Part shown: positions 37,019 to 47,493 of the stretch, piece by piece
Position numbering within the stretch: the first letter of the stretch is position 1
How the letters are laid out: every line of letters starts with the position of its first letter
Assembly (NCBI GenBank): GCA_963732875.1
Contig: CAVTBD010000002.1
Coordinates: 1,736,001 to 1,800,000 of the forward strand
DNA length: 64,000 nt
Direction of reading: 5' to 3'
Source of the DNA: WHSO01 sp963732875
GTDB lineage: Bacteria > Pseudomonadota > Alphaproteobacteria > SMXQ01
Translations under genes and position numbers: made by a program
Notes under the pieces: model-generated
Seen by the model: the letters and a program-made list of their open reading frames with translations, nothing else
Told to the model about the DNA's origin: nothing
Database searches by the model: none

Positions 37019-38203
37019 ATGGCGTCAGGACAAGGCCAGGCCCCCGAGGGCGCGGCAGCGGCAGACGGCGAGGCCCTGGAGGGGCTGTCCGTGACGCTCG
37101 CCGAGGCGACGCCGCTCGCCCTCGATTCCGGGGCGACACTGGGGCCGCTCGCCATCGGCTACACCACCCAGGGCACGCTCAACGCGGACCGCTCCAACGC
37201 GATCCTGATCTGCCACGCGCTCACCGGCGACCAGTACGTCTCCGGCACCCATCCGCTGACCGGCAAGGCCGGCTGGTGGGACACCATGATCGGCCCGGGC
37301 AAGCCGCTCGACCCGGAGCGCTACTTCCTGATCTGCATCAACATCCTCGGCGGCTGCATGGGCACCACCGGGCCCAAGGACCTCAATCCGGCGACCGGAA
37401 AGCCGTGGGGGCTCGACTTCCCGGTCATCACCATCGGCGACATGGTCAACGCCCAGCGCCTCCTGATCGATCATCTCGGCATCGACCAGCTGTTCTGCGT
37501 GATCGGCGGCTCCATGGGCGGCATGCAGGTGCTCGACTGGGCCGTGCGCTACCCGGAGCGCGTATTCTCGGTCATGCCGATCGCGACCGCGGCGCGCACC
37601 TCGGCGCAGAACATCGCCCACCACGAGGTCGGCCGCCAGGCAGTGATGGCCGACCCAGACTGGTGCGCGGGACGCTACCTGGAAGAAGGCAAGAGCCCGC
37701 ACCGCGGCCTCGCGGTCGCACGCATGGGCGCGCATATCACCTATCTCTCGGAATCGGCACTGACGCGCAAGTTCGGCCGCTCGCTGCAGGCGCGCGAGCA
37801 CGTCACCTACGGCTTCGACGCCGACTTCCAGGTGGAGAGCTACCTGCGCCACCAGGGCATCACCTTCGTCGACCGGTTCGACGCGAACTCGTATCTCTAC
37901 ATCACGCGCGCCATGGACTATTTCGACCTCGCCGAGGAGCACGGCGGCGCGCTGGCCGACGCCTTCCGCGGCACGCGGGTGCGCTACGGCGTGGTCAGCT
38001 TCACCAGCGACTGGATGTTCCCGACCGCCGAGAGCCGCGAGCTGGTGAAGGCGCTGAACGCGGTCGGCGCCAACGTCTCGTTCGTGGAGATCGAGACCGA
38101 TCAGGGCCACGATTCGTTCCTGCTCAACCTCCCGGCCTACCACCGCATCGTCCACGGCTTCCTCGAGGGCGCGGCAGAGCACCGGGGGCTTCACCGGCCA
38201 TGA
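37019..38203 (+). CDS. metX: Homoserine O-acetyltransferase
   Basis: A 394-residue alpha/beta-hydrolase-fold transferase. ILICHALTGDQYVSGTHPLTG, GGCMGTTGPKDLNP, the nucleophile serine in VIGGSMGGMQVLDW, the acid in SFTSDWMFPT and the histidine in TDQGHDSFLLN are all present, so the triad is complete. It acylates homoserine in methionine synthesis. The stop overlaps the metW start (ATGA). The first 28 residues are Ala/Gly-rich and not conserved. Confidence 0.95.
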   Translation: MASGQGQAPEGAAAADGEALEGLSVTLAEATPLALDSGATLGPLAIGYTTQGTLNADRSNAILICHALTGDQYVSGTHPLTGKAGWWDTMIGPGKPLDPERYFLICINILGGCMGTTGPKDLNPATGKPWGLDFPVITIGDMVNAQRLLIDHLGIDQLFCVIGGSMGGMQVLDWAVRYPERVFSVMPIATAARTSAQNIAHHEVGRQAVMADPDWCAGRYLEEGKSPHRGLAVARMGAHITYLSESALTRKFGRSLQAREHVTYGFDADFQVESYLRHQGITFVDRFDANSYLYITRAMDYFDLAEEHGGALADAFRGTRVRYGVVSFTSDWMFPTAESRELVKALNAVGANVSFVEIETDQGHDSFLLNLPAYHRIVHGFLEGAAEHRGLHRP

Positions 38204-38871
38204 GCACGGACACGGCCCGCCCGGGCGGCATCCCTCATTACAGCCGCGCCAACGGCAGCACCCGGCACATCCGCGTCGATTTGCAGCTGATCGCCGACTT
38301 GGTGCCGTCGGGCGCGCGCGTGCTCGACGTCGGCTGCGGCGACGGCGCCCTGCTCGACTACCTCACCCGCCTCAAGGGCGCGGACGCGCGCGGCATCGAG
38401 ATCGACCGCGAGCGGGTCGCGGCCTGCCTCAACCAGGGCCTGTCGGTGATCCAGGGCGACGCCGAAACCGACCTCGCCGACTACCCCGACAAGGCGTTCG
38501 ACTGCGTCGTCCTGAGCCAGACCCTGCAGGCGGTCCACGACCCGCGCTGGATGCTGGAGGAACTCCTGCGCATCGGTACCCAGGCGGTGGTGTCGATCAC
38601 CAACGCGGGCTACTGGCGCAACCGGCTCGGCTTCATGTTCCGGGGGCGCGAGCCGTTCGCCGTGCATCCCGACGAGACCTGGTACGACACCGCCTACATC
38701 CATCCCTGCACGATCCGCGACTTCGTCGATCTGGCGCGCGAGATGGGCGTGCGCATCGAACGCTGCTACGCGGTCAACCGCTCGGGCACGCCGCGCGAGA
38801 CCGACCCCGGAAGCGGCCTCGCCAACCTGTTCGCGATCCAGGCGGTGTTCCTGCTGGGCGAGCCAGCCTAA
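38200..38871 (+). CDS. metW: Methionine biosynthesis protein MetW
   Basis: A 223-residue SAM-methyltransferase-fold protein, coupled to metX. Motif I is RVLDVGCGDGALLDYL; RGIEIDRERVAACLNQGLSVIQGDAETDL, FDCVVLSQTLQAVHDP and SITNAGYWRNRLGFMFRGR are MetW hallmarks. MetW works with MetX for full homoserine acetylation. Its 3' end overlaps the convergent methyltransferase gene by four bases. Confidence 0.95.
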   Translation: MSTDTARPGGIPHYSRANGSTRHIRVDLQLIADLVPSGARVLDVGCGDGALLDYLTRLKGADARGIEIDRERVAACLNQGLSVIQGDAETDLADYPDKAFDCVVLSQTLQAVHDPRWMLEELLRIGTQAVVSITNAGYWRNRLGFMFRGREPFAVHPDETWYDTAYIHPCTIRDFVDLAREMGVRIERCYAVNRSGTPRETDPGSGLANLFAIQAVFLLGEPA

Positions 38872-39617
38872 CTCTCCATGCTGCGATGGCCCGGCGCGGC
38901 GGGCATGTTGCCCGCGCCGGCATAAGCCTTGCGCCGGCGCCCGCGCACGGTCTCGACCGGTGTCGCGTAGAGCTGCTTGGTCGCCTCCATGATGACGGCG
39001 CCGGCGAAGCGCGGCAGCAAGCGCTGGCCCAGGTTCTCCCAGGCGGACGCCGAGCCCAGCACCATGCGCGAGCGCGACGGCGGCACGAACAGCGCGCCGT
39101 CGGCCAGCGACGGCGTGAACAGGTTGTCGCGCAGCAGACGCGAGAGCTGTCCGGCCGAATAGGGATGGCCGTGGGCGAACGGCGAGCGCTCGATGCGCGC
39201 CCAGATGCCGCGCCGGTTCGGCGCCACCACGATCATACGCCCGGCGTCGGTCAGCACGCGCCACACCTCGCGCAGCATCGGGCGCAGGCTTTCCGCATTC
39301 TCGAGCGCATGCACCAGCAGGATGCGGTCGAAGAAGCTGTCGGGGAACGGCAGGTCGCATTCGTCCACCAGCACCGCCTGGTTGGGCGCGCCGCGCGGCC
39401 AGTGGAGCACGCCCTGCCCCATGGGCATGGCGGCGACCACGCGCTCGGCCTCGTCCAGGAACGGGCGCAGGAACGGCGGCGCGTAGCCGAGCCCGAGCAG
39501 GCGGCAGTCGCGCGCATCGGGCCACAGCGCACGCAGGCGCGCGCGCACCGCCCGCCCGGCCACCTGGCCCAGGCTGGAGGCATAGAAATCGCGCAGATCG
39601 ACCACGTCCACCCACAT
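38868..39617 (-). CDS. Class I SAM-dependent methyltransferase
   Basis: A 249-residue protein, convergent with metW. It begins MWVDVVDLRDFYASSLGQVA, carries a degenerate SAM motif (RLLGLGYAPPFLRPF), LPFPDSFFDRILLVHALEN and REVWRVLTDAGRMIVVAPNRRGIWAR, the pattern of methyltransferase domain 11. The family often lies between metW and gloB in alphaproteobacteria. The substrate is not known. Confidence 0.88.
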   Translation of the reverse strand: MWVDVVDLRDFYASSLGQVAGRAVRARLRALWPDARDCRLLGLGYAPPFLRPFLDEAERVVAAMPMGQGVLHWPRGAPNQAVLVDECDLPFPDSFFDRILLVHALENAESLRPMLREVWRVLTDAGRMIVVAPNRRGIWARIERSPFAHGHPYSAGQLSRLLRDNLFTPSLADGALFVPPSRSRMVLGSASAWENLGQRLLPRFAGAVIMEATKQLYATPVETVRGRRRKAYAGAGNMPAAPGHRSMES

Positions 39618-39782
39618 AAAACCAGCTTAGCACAGGCCCCATGTCGGGGCCGCGTCCCCCTCCGGGAAAGCGACATAAAGCAAGCATTCCGGCCCCGTTC
39701 CGGCTATAGTCGCCGCCATAAACGCGCGGACGGTCCTCTCCGGGCCGGCCGTTCTTCCAAGGACAGGGCAGGAGAATCAGCG

Positions 39783-40831
39783 ATGAACATCGTTATGCGT
39801 GGAACGCTGCTTGCCGCGGCGGTGATGGCGATGGGCCTCACCCAGGTTTCCACGGCGCAGGCGGACGACTTCTACAAGGGCAAGAACATCAGCGTCACGG
39901 TCGGCTTCGGGCCGGGCGGCGGCTACGACGCCTACGGGCGTCTGCTCGCGCGCCACTGGGGCCCGCACATCCCGGGCCATCCCCAGGTGATCGTGCAGAA
40001 CATGCCGGGCGCCAGCAGCCTCAAGGCGGTCCAGTACCTCGAGACGGTCGCCCCCACCGACGGCACCTCGGTCGTCATCTTCAACTTCGGCCAGATCACC
40101 AACTCGATCGTCAATCCGCCGAAGAACATCAAGGTGGACTTCCGCAACTTCGCCTGGATCGGGTCGATGAACCGCGACGTCTCGGTGTGCTACGTGTGGA
40201 AGGCGCGCTTCCCGGGCATCAAGAACGCCGCCGACCTCAACAAGGCCAAGAACATCAACTACGGCCTCACCGGCGTCGGCTCGGCCTCCTACTTCAACCA
40301 GGCGCTGCTGCTCGGCGTGTTCGACGCGCCGCTCAAGCAGGTCAAGGGCTACAAGAGCTCCAAGGAGAAGCAGATCGCGATCGAGCGCGGCGAGCTCGAC
40401 GGCGACTGCGGCGACTGGACCAGCGTGCCCGACGACTGGGTCCGCGACGGCAAGGTCACGTGGCTGCTCAAGTCCTCGCCCTCGACCCGGAAGGGCTCAA
40501 CCCGAGCATTCCCTACGCCGGCGACATCGCCTCGACCGCCCAGAAGAAGCAGATCGTCAAGCTGCTGACCGCGGCGGGCGAGATCGGCCGTCCGTTCATC
40601 ACCCGCAAGGAGGTTCCCGAAGCCCGTCTCAAGGAGCTGCGCGACGCCTTCAACGCGACCATGAAGGACCCGAAGCTGCTGGCCGAATCGAAGAAGACCG
40701 GCCGCCCGATTACCCCGATGACGGCGAAGGAGGCGCAGGAGGCGCTGGCCGAGCTCTACGCGATGCCGACCGACATCATCGCCAAGGCCAAGGCGATCCT
40801 GCCGGGCCAGAAGAAGAAAAAGAAGAAGTAG
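39783..40831 (+). CDS. TctC-type solute-binding protein (one-base frameshift, Lys-rich tail)
   Basis: AGGAGA precedes the ATG at 39783. A signal peptide ends near VSTAQA; the mature part starts DDFYKGKNISVTVGFGPGGG and has NMPGASSLKAVQYL, typical of tripartite tricarboxylate (Bug/TctC) receptors that bind carboxylates in the periplasm. The frame breaks at about 40487, where one C is missing; the rest (EGLNPSIPYAGDIASTAQKK onward) reads to 40831. Corrected length is about 349. The C-terminus is PGQKKKKKK, unusual for a secreted protein. No TctA or TctB membrane genes are near. Two related proteins lie at 55.3 and 57.3 kb. Confidence 0.87.
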
Positions 40832-40854
40832 CCCGGCAACCGCCGGTTATTTCG

Positions 40855-40888
40855 CGGGCGGGGCCTTCGGGTCCCGCCCGTTTCGTTT
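40855..40888 (+). terminator. Intrinsic terminator after the first tctC gene
   Basis: An 11-bp stem with one G-T wobble (40855-40865 with 40870-40880) closed by a TTCG tetraloop, followed by a broken T-rich stretch TTTCGTTT. It lies 24 bases after the stop. Confidence 0.75.
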
Positions 40889-40935
40889 CCGGCGCCCGGT
40901 TGGCGGCGCACGCGGCCGGGTGCTATCCTCGCGTC

Positions 40936-41706
40936 ATGGCGAAGCTCGAGATCCAGCGCATTCCCGCGCGCCGCGACAACTACCTGTGGCTCGTGCGCGA
41001 GGCCGACACCGACACGGTCGCGGTGGTCGATCCCGCCGATGCCGAGCCGATCGCGGCCCGATGCGCCGAGCTCGGCTGGCACCTCACCCATATCCTCAAC
41101 ACCCATCACCACGGCGACCATACCGGCGGCAACCTCGCCCTCAAGGAAGCCTTCGACTGCGTCATCATCGGCCCCGAAGCCGACCGCGACCGCATCCCCG
41201 GCATCGACATCGCGGTGGGCGAGGACGATACCGTCGCGCTCGGCACCCAGACCGCACGCGTGTTCGACGTGCCCGGCCATACCCGCGGGCACATCGCCTA
41301 CTGGTTCGCCGATTCGGACGCGCTGTTCTGCGGCGACACCCTGTTCGCCATGGGCTGCGGCCGCCTGTTCGAGGGCACCCCGGCACAGATGTGGGCCTCG
41401 CTCTCCAAGTTCGCGGTCCTGCCCGACGCGACGCGGGTCTACTGCGCCCACGAATACACCCAGGCCAACGCACGCTTCGCGCTGACGGTGGACCCGGATA
41501 ACGCCGCGCTCAGGCGCCGCGCCAGGGAGGTCGACCGGCTGCGCGCCAACGGCACGCCGACGGTGCCCTCCACCATGGGCGCCGAGCGCGCCACCAATCC
41601 GTTCCTGCGCGCCGCCGATCCCGCGCTCGCCGCCGCCATCGGGCTCAAGGGCGCCGACCCGGTCGCGGTGTTCGCCGAGACGCGCGCGCGCAAGGACCGG
41701 TTCTGA
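40936..41706 (+). CDS. gloB: Hydroxyacylglutathione hydrolase (glyoxalase II)
   Basis: A 256-residue metallo-beta-lactamase-fold enzyme. The ATG at 40936 gives the family start LEIQRIPARRDNYLWLVRE. The metal motif is NTHHHGDHTGG, then VPGHTRGHIAYW, LFCGDTLFAMGCGRLFEG and VYCAHEYTQANARFA. It hydrolyses S-lactoylglutathione to lactate and glutathione in methylglyoxal removal. The methyltransferase gene upstream on the other strand is its usual neighbour. Confidence 0.95.
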   Translation: MAKLEIQRIPARRDNYLWLVREADTDTVAVVDPADAEPIAARCAELGWHLTHILNTHHHGDHTGGNLALKEAFDCVIIGPEADRDRIPGIDIAVGEDDTVALGTQTARVFDVPGHTRGHIAYWFADSDALFCGDTLFAMGCGRLFEGTPAQMWASLSKFAVLPDATRVYCAHEYTQANARFALTVDPDNAALRRRAREVDRLRANGTPTVPSTMGAERATNPFLRAADPALAAAIGLKGADPVAVFAETRARKDRF

Positions 41707-41789
41707 CGGGTTCCGGACAAGAAGCATCCGCATACCCTTCCGACAACCACGCGGCACCCAAGCCGCGTCCTACACGGGGAGAACCCAAG

Positions 41790-42383
41790 ATGAAGCTGTA
41801 CCAGTCGCCCACCTCGCCCTTCGTCCGCATGGTGCGGGCCGCCGCCCATGCCAAGGGACTCACCGACAAGCTCGAGCTGGTGGACGCGCGCGCCGACCAG
41901 GCCGCCTACGAGAAGCTCAACCCGCTCAACAAGGTGCCGGGCCTGATGACCGACGAGGGCGAGATGCTGATCGAGAGCCGGCTGATCTGCCGCTACCTCG
42001 ACGGGCTCAAGGGCGGCACGCGTCTCTACCCCAAGGACGAGGCCGGCGAGCGCCGCGTGCTGCAGCAGGAAGCGGTGATCCACGGCCTCATGGACGCGAT
42101 CGTGCTGCGCCGCATGGAGACCCGGCGTCCCGACGGCCAGCCCTCCAAGTGGTGGGACGAGCGCCAGAAGCGCAAGATCGACCTCGGCCTCGGCGCGATC
42201 GAGAAGGAGCTCGCCGCCTATACCGGCACGCCCACCATCATCCCGATCATGCTCGCCTGCATGTGCCACTTCATGGACCGCGTGTCCGAGGACGACTGGC
42301 GCAAGAATCATCATGGCCTCGCCAAGTGGTACGAGGGCTACAAGAAGGAGCCCCACATGGCCGCGACCGAGGTCAAGGAATAA
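41790..42383 (+). CDS. Glutathione S-transferase family protein
   Basis: A 197-residue cytoplasmic protein. The N-terminal thioredoxin-like domain starts MKLYQSPTSPFVRMVRAAAH, where a serine is the likely catalytic residue, with NPLNKVPGLMTDEGEMLIES giving the cis-proline and the glutathione-binding ES pair. The C-terminal helical domain follows. Substrate unknown. The ATG follows a GGGGAGAA site. It ends five bases before the DUF985 gene. Confidence 0.88.
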   Translation: MKLYQSPTSPFVRMVRAAAHAKGLTDKLELVDARADQAAYEKLNPLNKVPGLMTDEGEMLIESRLICRYLDGLKGGTRLYPKDEAGERRVLQQEAVIHGLMDAIVLRRMETRRPDGQPSKWWDERQKRKIDLGLGAIEKELAAYTGTPTIIPIMLACMCHFMDRVSEDDWRKNHHGLAKWYEGYKKEPHMAATEVKE

Positions 42384-42388
42384 CGGCC

Positions 42389-42826
42389 ATGACCGGCGGG
42401 GCAGTGGACGAGGCGCGCCGCGTGATCGCGGCGCTCGGCCTCGCGCCCCACCCCGAAGGCGGCCACTTCCGCGAGACCTGGCGCCACGCCCCGCATGCGG
42501 GCGGGCGCGGCGCCGGCACCGCCATCTACTACCTGCTTGCCGCCGGCGAGGTCTCGGCCTGGCACCGGGTCGACGCCACCGAAATCTGGCACTTCTACGC
42601 GGGTGCGCCGCTCCGCCTGACGATCCGGGCCGAGGGGCGGGACCTGCCGGTTCTGCTGGGCGGCGACGTCGCCGGCGGCCACGTGCCCCAGGCGATCGTG
42701 CCGTCCCGCGCCTGGCAGACCGCAGAAAGCACGGGCGCGTGGACGCTGGTCGGCTGCACGGTGTCGCCCGCGTTCGAGTTCGCGGGCTTCGAGCTGGCCC
42801 CGCCCGGGGGCCCGGCCGGAGACTGA
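42389..42826 (+). CDS. DUF985 cupin protein
   Basis: A 145-residue single-domain cupin from the ATG at 42389. PHPEGGHFRETWRH at the start, TAIYYLLAAGEVSAWHRVDATEIWHFYAG with the likely metal or ligand histidines, and SRAWQTAESTGAWTLVGCTVSPAFEF at the end are the DUF985 pattern. Function unknown; some relatives act on sugars. It is probably co-transcribed with the GST gene. Confidence 0.88.
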   Translation: MTGGAVDEARRVIAALGLAPHPEGGHFRETWRHAPHAGGRGAGTAIYYLLAAGEVSAWHRVDATEIWHFYAGAPLRLTIRAEGRDLPVLLGGDVAGGHVPQAIVPSRAWQTAESTGAWTLVGCTVSPAFEFAGFELAPPGGPAGD

Positions 42827-42917
42827 TTCTTCAAGGACTTGCGAATCGCGGCCGAATCCGCTGCAATGGCGGCCCGCCGGCGCATGGGGGTGCCGGCGAC
42901 AGGGAGGCCAGGGACCC

Positions 42918-43397
42918 ATGCCTGTTTCGGGCGAGGCGGCGCCACGTGCGTCCGTCATCCGCAAATATGCCAACCGGCGTCTGTACGACACCGCCTCGGC
43001 GCGCTGCATCACGCTCGCCGACATCGCCCGGCGCGTGCGCGCGGGCGAGCAGATTCGCGTCATCACGGCACGCGGCGGCACCGATGTCACGCGCCAGGTA
43101 CTGGCCCAGATCCTGTGCGAGGACGAATTGGTCGGACGCGGCGTGCTCGACGAGGACGTGCTCGCGCGCCTGATCCGCCTCGCCGAGCGCCCGGCGGGAC
43201 GGCGCGTCGCCGATGCCCTCGCCCGGACGCTCGACCGCGTCGGCGCGGAAGGTGTCCCGGCACGGCGCGGCGCGACAAGGACGCGCGGTGGCGCCACGGC
43301 CAAGGCCGTCGCCGCCCGCCTCGACGCCCTGGAAACGCGCCTGCGCTCGCTGATCGCCGACGCCGGCGCGCGTGCCGGCAGGACGCCCCGCCGCTAG
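42918..43397 (+). CDS. phaR: Polyhydroxyalkanoate synthesis regulator PhaR
   Basis: A 159-residue protein. The N-terminal PHB/PHA accumulation regulator domain is clear: IRKYANRRLYDTASARCITLADIARRVRAGE, then ITARGGTDVTRQVLAQILCEDE. The rest is variable and ends in a basic coiled region. PhaR binds PHA granules and DNA and represses phasin genes until polymer appears. No phaC or phasin gene is in the window. Confidence 0.92.
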   Translation: MPVSGEAAPRASVIRKYANRRLYDTASARCITLADIARRVRAGEQIRVITARGGTDVTRQVLAQILCEDELVGRGVLDEDVLARLIRLAERPAGRRVADALARTLDRVGAEGVPARRGATRTRGGATAKAVAARLDALETRLRSLIADAGARAGRTPRR

Positions 43398-43402
43398 TTC
43401 TT

Positions 43403-44722
<1,320 letters not shown>

Positions 44723-44835
44723 GAGGGTTCCTGCGTGTGCGGGCGGGGGTGAAAGCGGATTGCGGTGCACCTTAGCATCCGTCCGTTCCCCGGCAAGCGG
44801 CGGCCGTTGGCGCACGAATTTCTGCATGTATCCGC

Positions 44836-44852
44836 TAGGCAAAAATTGCCTA
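44836..44852. promoter_or_regulatory. Palindrome TAGGCAA-AAA-TTGCCTA
   Basis: Perfect 7-bp arms around three A bases, in the AT-rich gap (44723-44992) between the divergent aminotransferase and small hypothetical genes. It lies about 115 bp upstream of the aminotransferase start and 140 bp upstream of the small gene. It could be an operator for either. Confidence 0.45.
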
Positions 44853-44920
44853 TACTTGAAGACGTTGAAGAAATGTTCCCATTATGGTTAACACGAGCTC
44901 AAGCATTAATTAAAAATTCA

Positions 44921-44949
44921 TTGACGGCGATCGAAGTATTTTTTAAATA
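44921..44949 (+). promoter_or_regulatory. Candidate promoter of the small hypothetical gene
   Basis: TTGACG at 44921-44926, 17-base spacer, TAAATA at 44944-44949, within unusually AT-rich DNA. The gene start at 44993 would be about 35 bases downstream of the start of transcription. Confidence 0.5.
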
Positions 44950-44992
44950 AATTGTCGATAAAACGGACAACACTCACCAGGGAAGACCGGTT

Positions 44993-45394
44993 TTGCAGAA
45001 CGCAGGCGTCGCCGGCCTTTTGCCGGGCCATAAGGCCACCATCGTCATTCCGCCCCAGGGCAACCGCTCCGGCGGCGCGGCGCCGCTCGGCCAGGTCGCG
45101 GGCGCGAGCCGCGTCGACCGCGACACGCACGCCGCGTTCGAGCGCACCACCGCAGACAAGGCCGCCCGCACGGGCCCGGCCGGCGGCTTCGACGCGTTCC
45201 AAGGCGACAGCGCGCCGGACCTCCGCGACGGGGCACCGTCGTCCACCTATCTCACCCAGCACATCGCCCAGGAAGTGACGCCCGAGGATCCCGGCTTCGA
45301 CCGTTTCCAGGCCGGCGCGCGCGCCTACATCATGCGCCGCGATTCCACCGTCGAGATCCTGACGAGCGCGAACCGCCTCGACATCCGCGTCTAG
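44993..45394 (+). CDS. Small hypothetical protein
   Basis: A 133-residue protein from a TTG at 44993. I do not recognise a function. It opens MQNAGVAGLLPGHKATIVIP, is Ala/Gly-rich and without hydrophobic helices, and ends with a more structured stretch: YLTQHIAQEVTPEDPGF, then ARAYIMRRDSTVEIL. The tail resembles short uncharacterised alphaproteobacterial proteins with an S-x-x-TQ-IAQE motif. It has its own candidate promoter. Codon use is GC-rich like its neighbours, so it is probably a real gene. Confidence 0.7.
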   Translation: MQNAGVAGLLPGHKATIVIPPQGNRSGGAAPLGQVAGASRVDRDTHAAFERTTADKAARTGPAGGFDAFQGDSAPDLRDGAPSSTYLTQHIAQEVTPEDPGFDRFQAGARAYIMRRDSTVEILTSANRLDIRV

Positions 45395-45561
45395 CACCCA
45401 TCGCCGTGCCCCGGGTTCGGCCCGGCGCGGCTTGCCCGCTCCCGCAAAGCCGTTAATATCTGCCCGACCCTGTCGCGTATCGCCGCGCGGCAGCGAATGG
45501 GGCGCCGCATCGCTTTGACCATCCATGACATCTTCACCGGCATCCCGGCGGGTACCGCCTG

Positions 45562-47493
45562 ATGTGCGGCATCGCCGGCCTGTTCGACCTGAGCCGCGGC
45601 CAGCCCGCCGGCGCGCTCGAGCACGCGGCGGCGGCCATGACCGCGACGCTCGTCCACCGCGGCCCCGACGGCAGCGGCACCTTCGCCGATGGCCAGGGCG
45701 GCGCGGCACTCGGCCACCGCCGCCTCGCCATCATCGACCTCAGCGAGACCGGCGCCCAGCCGATGACCTCGGCCGACGGGCGCTTCGTCATCGCCTTCAA
45801 CGGCGAGATCTACAATTTCGCCGAGATCGCGCGCGAGCTGCCCGGCCACGGTGCCCGCCTGCGCGGCCATTCCGACACCGAGGTGCTGCTGGAAGCCTGC
45901 GCGCATGCGGGCGTGGACGCGGCCGTCACGCGCGCCGTCGGCATGTTCGCCTTCGCGCTGTGGGACAAGCGCGAGCGCAGGCTCACGCTGGTGCGCGACC
46001 GGCTCGGCATCAAGCCGCTCTACTGGGGCCGCGCCGGACGCATGATCCTGTTCGCCTCCGAGATCAAGGCGGTCCTCGCCCATCCCGCGTTCGTGGCCGA
46101 GATCGACCGCGACGCGCTCGCGGCCTATATGCGGCTCGGCTACGTGCCGGCGCCCCACACCATCTACCGCAACCTCCACAAGCTGCGCCCGGGTCACATC
46201 ATCAGCTTCGGCCTCGATGGCGTCGCGAAGGAGCGCGGCTTCTGGGACCTGCGCCGGCTCGCGGTCGAAGGCGCCCGCGCGCCCGTCAGGATCAGCGCCG
46301 AGGAAGCGACCGACGCGCTCGAGGCGCGGCTCACCGAGGCGGTGCGCCTGCGCATGATCGCCGACGTGCCGCTCGGCGCGTTCCTGTCGGGGGGCATCGA
46401 TTCGTCGACCGTGGTCGCGCTCATGCAGAAATGCGCCCAGGGGCCGGTCAGGACCTTCACCATCGGCTTCGGCGAGGCCGATTACGACGAGGCCGCCCAT
46501 GCCAAGGCGGTCGCCCGGCATCTCGGCACCGAACACACCGAGCTCACGGTGACGCCGGACGACGCGCGCGCGGTCATCCCGCTGCTGCCCGAGATCTACG
46601 ACGAGCCGTTCGCCGACGCGAGCGCGATCCCGACCTATCTCCTGTCCAAGCTCACGCGCGGCCATGTCACGGTGGCGCTGTCGGGCGATGGCGGCGACGA
46701 GCTGTTCGCGGGCTACGACCGCTACCGCGTCGCCGGCACCGCGCGCCTGCCGTTCCTGCCCGCCGCCTTGCGCCGCACGCTCGGCCGCGCCGCCGGCGGC
46801 GTGCCGCCCGCCACCTGGGATATGCTTGCCCGGCTGATACCGGCCACGCGCCGCCCGCCCGCCACCGGCGACAAGATCGCCAAGCTTGCCCGCGTGCTGC
46901 GCGCCGGCGACGACGACGACGTCTACCGCGCCGTGACCGCGCTGTGGGAAGACCCGGCGGCGCTGGTGCCGGGCGCCATCGAGGCCGCCGACGCCGCGCG
47001 CGACCCGGCACTTGCCCGCGACCTGCCGCATTTCCTGAGCCGCATGCAATACCTGGACTCCGCGACCTACCTGCCCGACGACATCCTCACCAAGGTCGAC
47101 CGCGCCTCCATGGCGGTGTCGCTGGAGGCGCGCGTGCCGATCCTCGATCACCGCGTGGTGGAATTCGCCTGGACCCTGCCGCCGTCGCTCAAGCGCCGCG
47201 GCGGCGTCTCCAAGTGGCTGCTGCGCCGCGTGCTCGACCGCCACGTGCCGCGTGCCCTGATCGACCGTCCCAAGATGGGCTTCGGCGTACCCATCGGGGC
47301 CTGGCTGCGCGGGCCGCTGCGCGACTGGGCGGAAGGCCTGCTCGCCCGCGACCGCCTCGCAGAGGGCGGGCTGCTCGCGCCCGAACCCGTCATCCGGCGC
47401 TGGCACGAGCACCTCACCGGACGGCGCAACTGGTCCTACCAGCTGTGGACCGTGCTGATGTTCCAGGCCTGGCGCGAGCGGTGGCAACCGTGA
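45562..47493 (+). CDS. asnB: Glutamine-hydrolysing asparagine synthase
   Basis: A 643-residue protein starting MCGIAGLFDLSRGQ, so C2 is the glutaminase nucleophile. The N-terminal amidotransferase domain includes LVHRGPDGSGTF, RLAIIDLSETGAQPM and FNGEIYNF. The synthetase domain has the ATP pyrophosphatase loop FLSGGIDSSTV and LSGDGGDELFAGYDRY. This subtype is common in polysaccharide gene clusters, where it amidates sugars or other acceptors. Direct coupling to a glycosyltransferase (4-base overlap) supports that reading over plain asparagine synthesis. Confidence 0.92.
   Translation: MCGIAGLFDLSRGQPAGALEHAAAAMTATLVHRGPDGSGTFADGQGGAALGHRRLAIIDLSETGAQPMTSADGRFVIAFNGEIYNFAEIARELPGHGARLRGHSDTEVLLEACAHAGVDAAVTRAVGMFAFALWDKRERRLTLVRDRLGIKPLYWGRAGRMILFASEIKAVLAHPAFVAEIDRDALAAYMRLGYVPAPHTIYRNLHKLRPGHIISFGLDGVAKERGFWDLRRLAVEGARAPVRISAEEATDALEARLTEAVRLRMIADVPLGAFLSGGIDSSTVVALMQKCAQGPVRTFTIGFGEADYDEAAHAKAVARHLGTEHTELTVTPDDARAVIPLLPEIYDEPFADASAIPTYLLSKLTRGHVTVALSGDGGDELFAGYDRYRVAGTARLPFLPAALRRTLGRAAGGVPPATWDMLARLIPATRRPPATGDKIAKLARVLRAGDDDDVYRAVTALWEDPAALVPGAIEAADAARDPALARDLPHFLSRMQYLDSATYLPDDILTKVDRASMAVSLEARVPILDHRVVEFAWTLPPSLKRRGGVSKWLLRRVLDRHVPRALIDRPKMGFGVPIGAWLRGPLRDWAEGLLARDRLAEGGLLAPEPVIRRWHEHLTGRRNWSYQLWTVLMFQAWRERWQP

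Noticed and set aside
45391..47487. A long open frame on the minus strand (698 codons) opposite asnB
   Set aside because: It mirrors asnB codons in GC-rich DNA, is made of Arg/Ala/Gly/His-rich sequence and has no domain. The same holds for the long minus-strand frame at 4202-5716 and many others.
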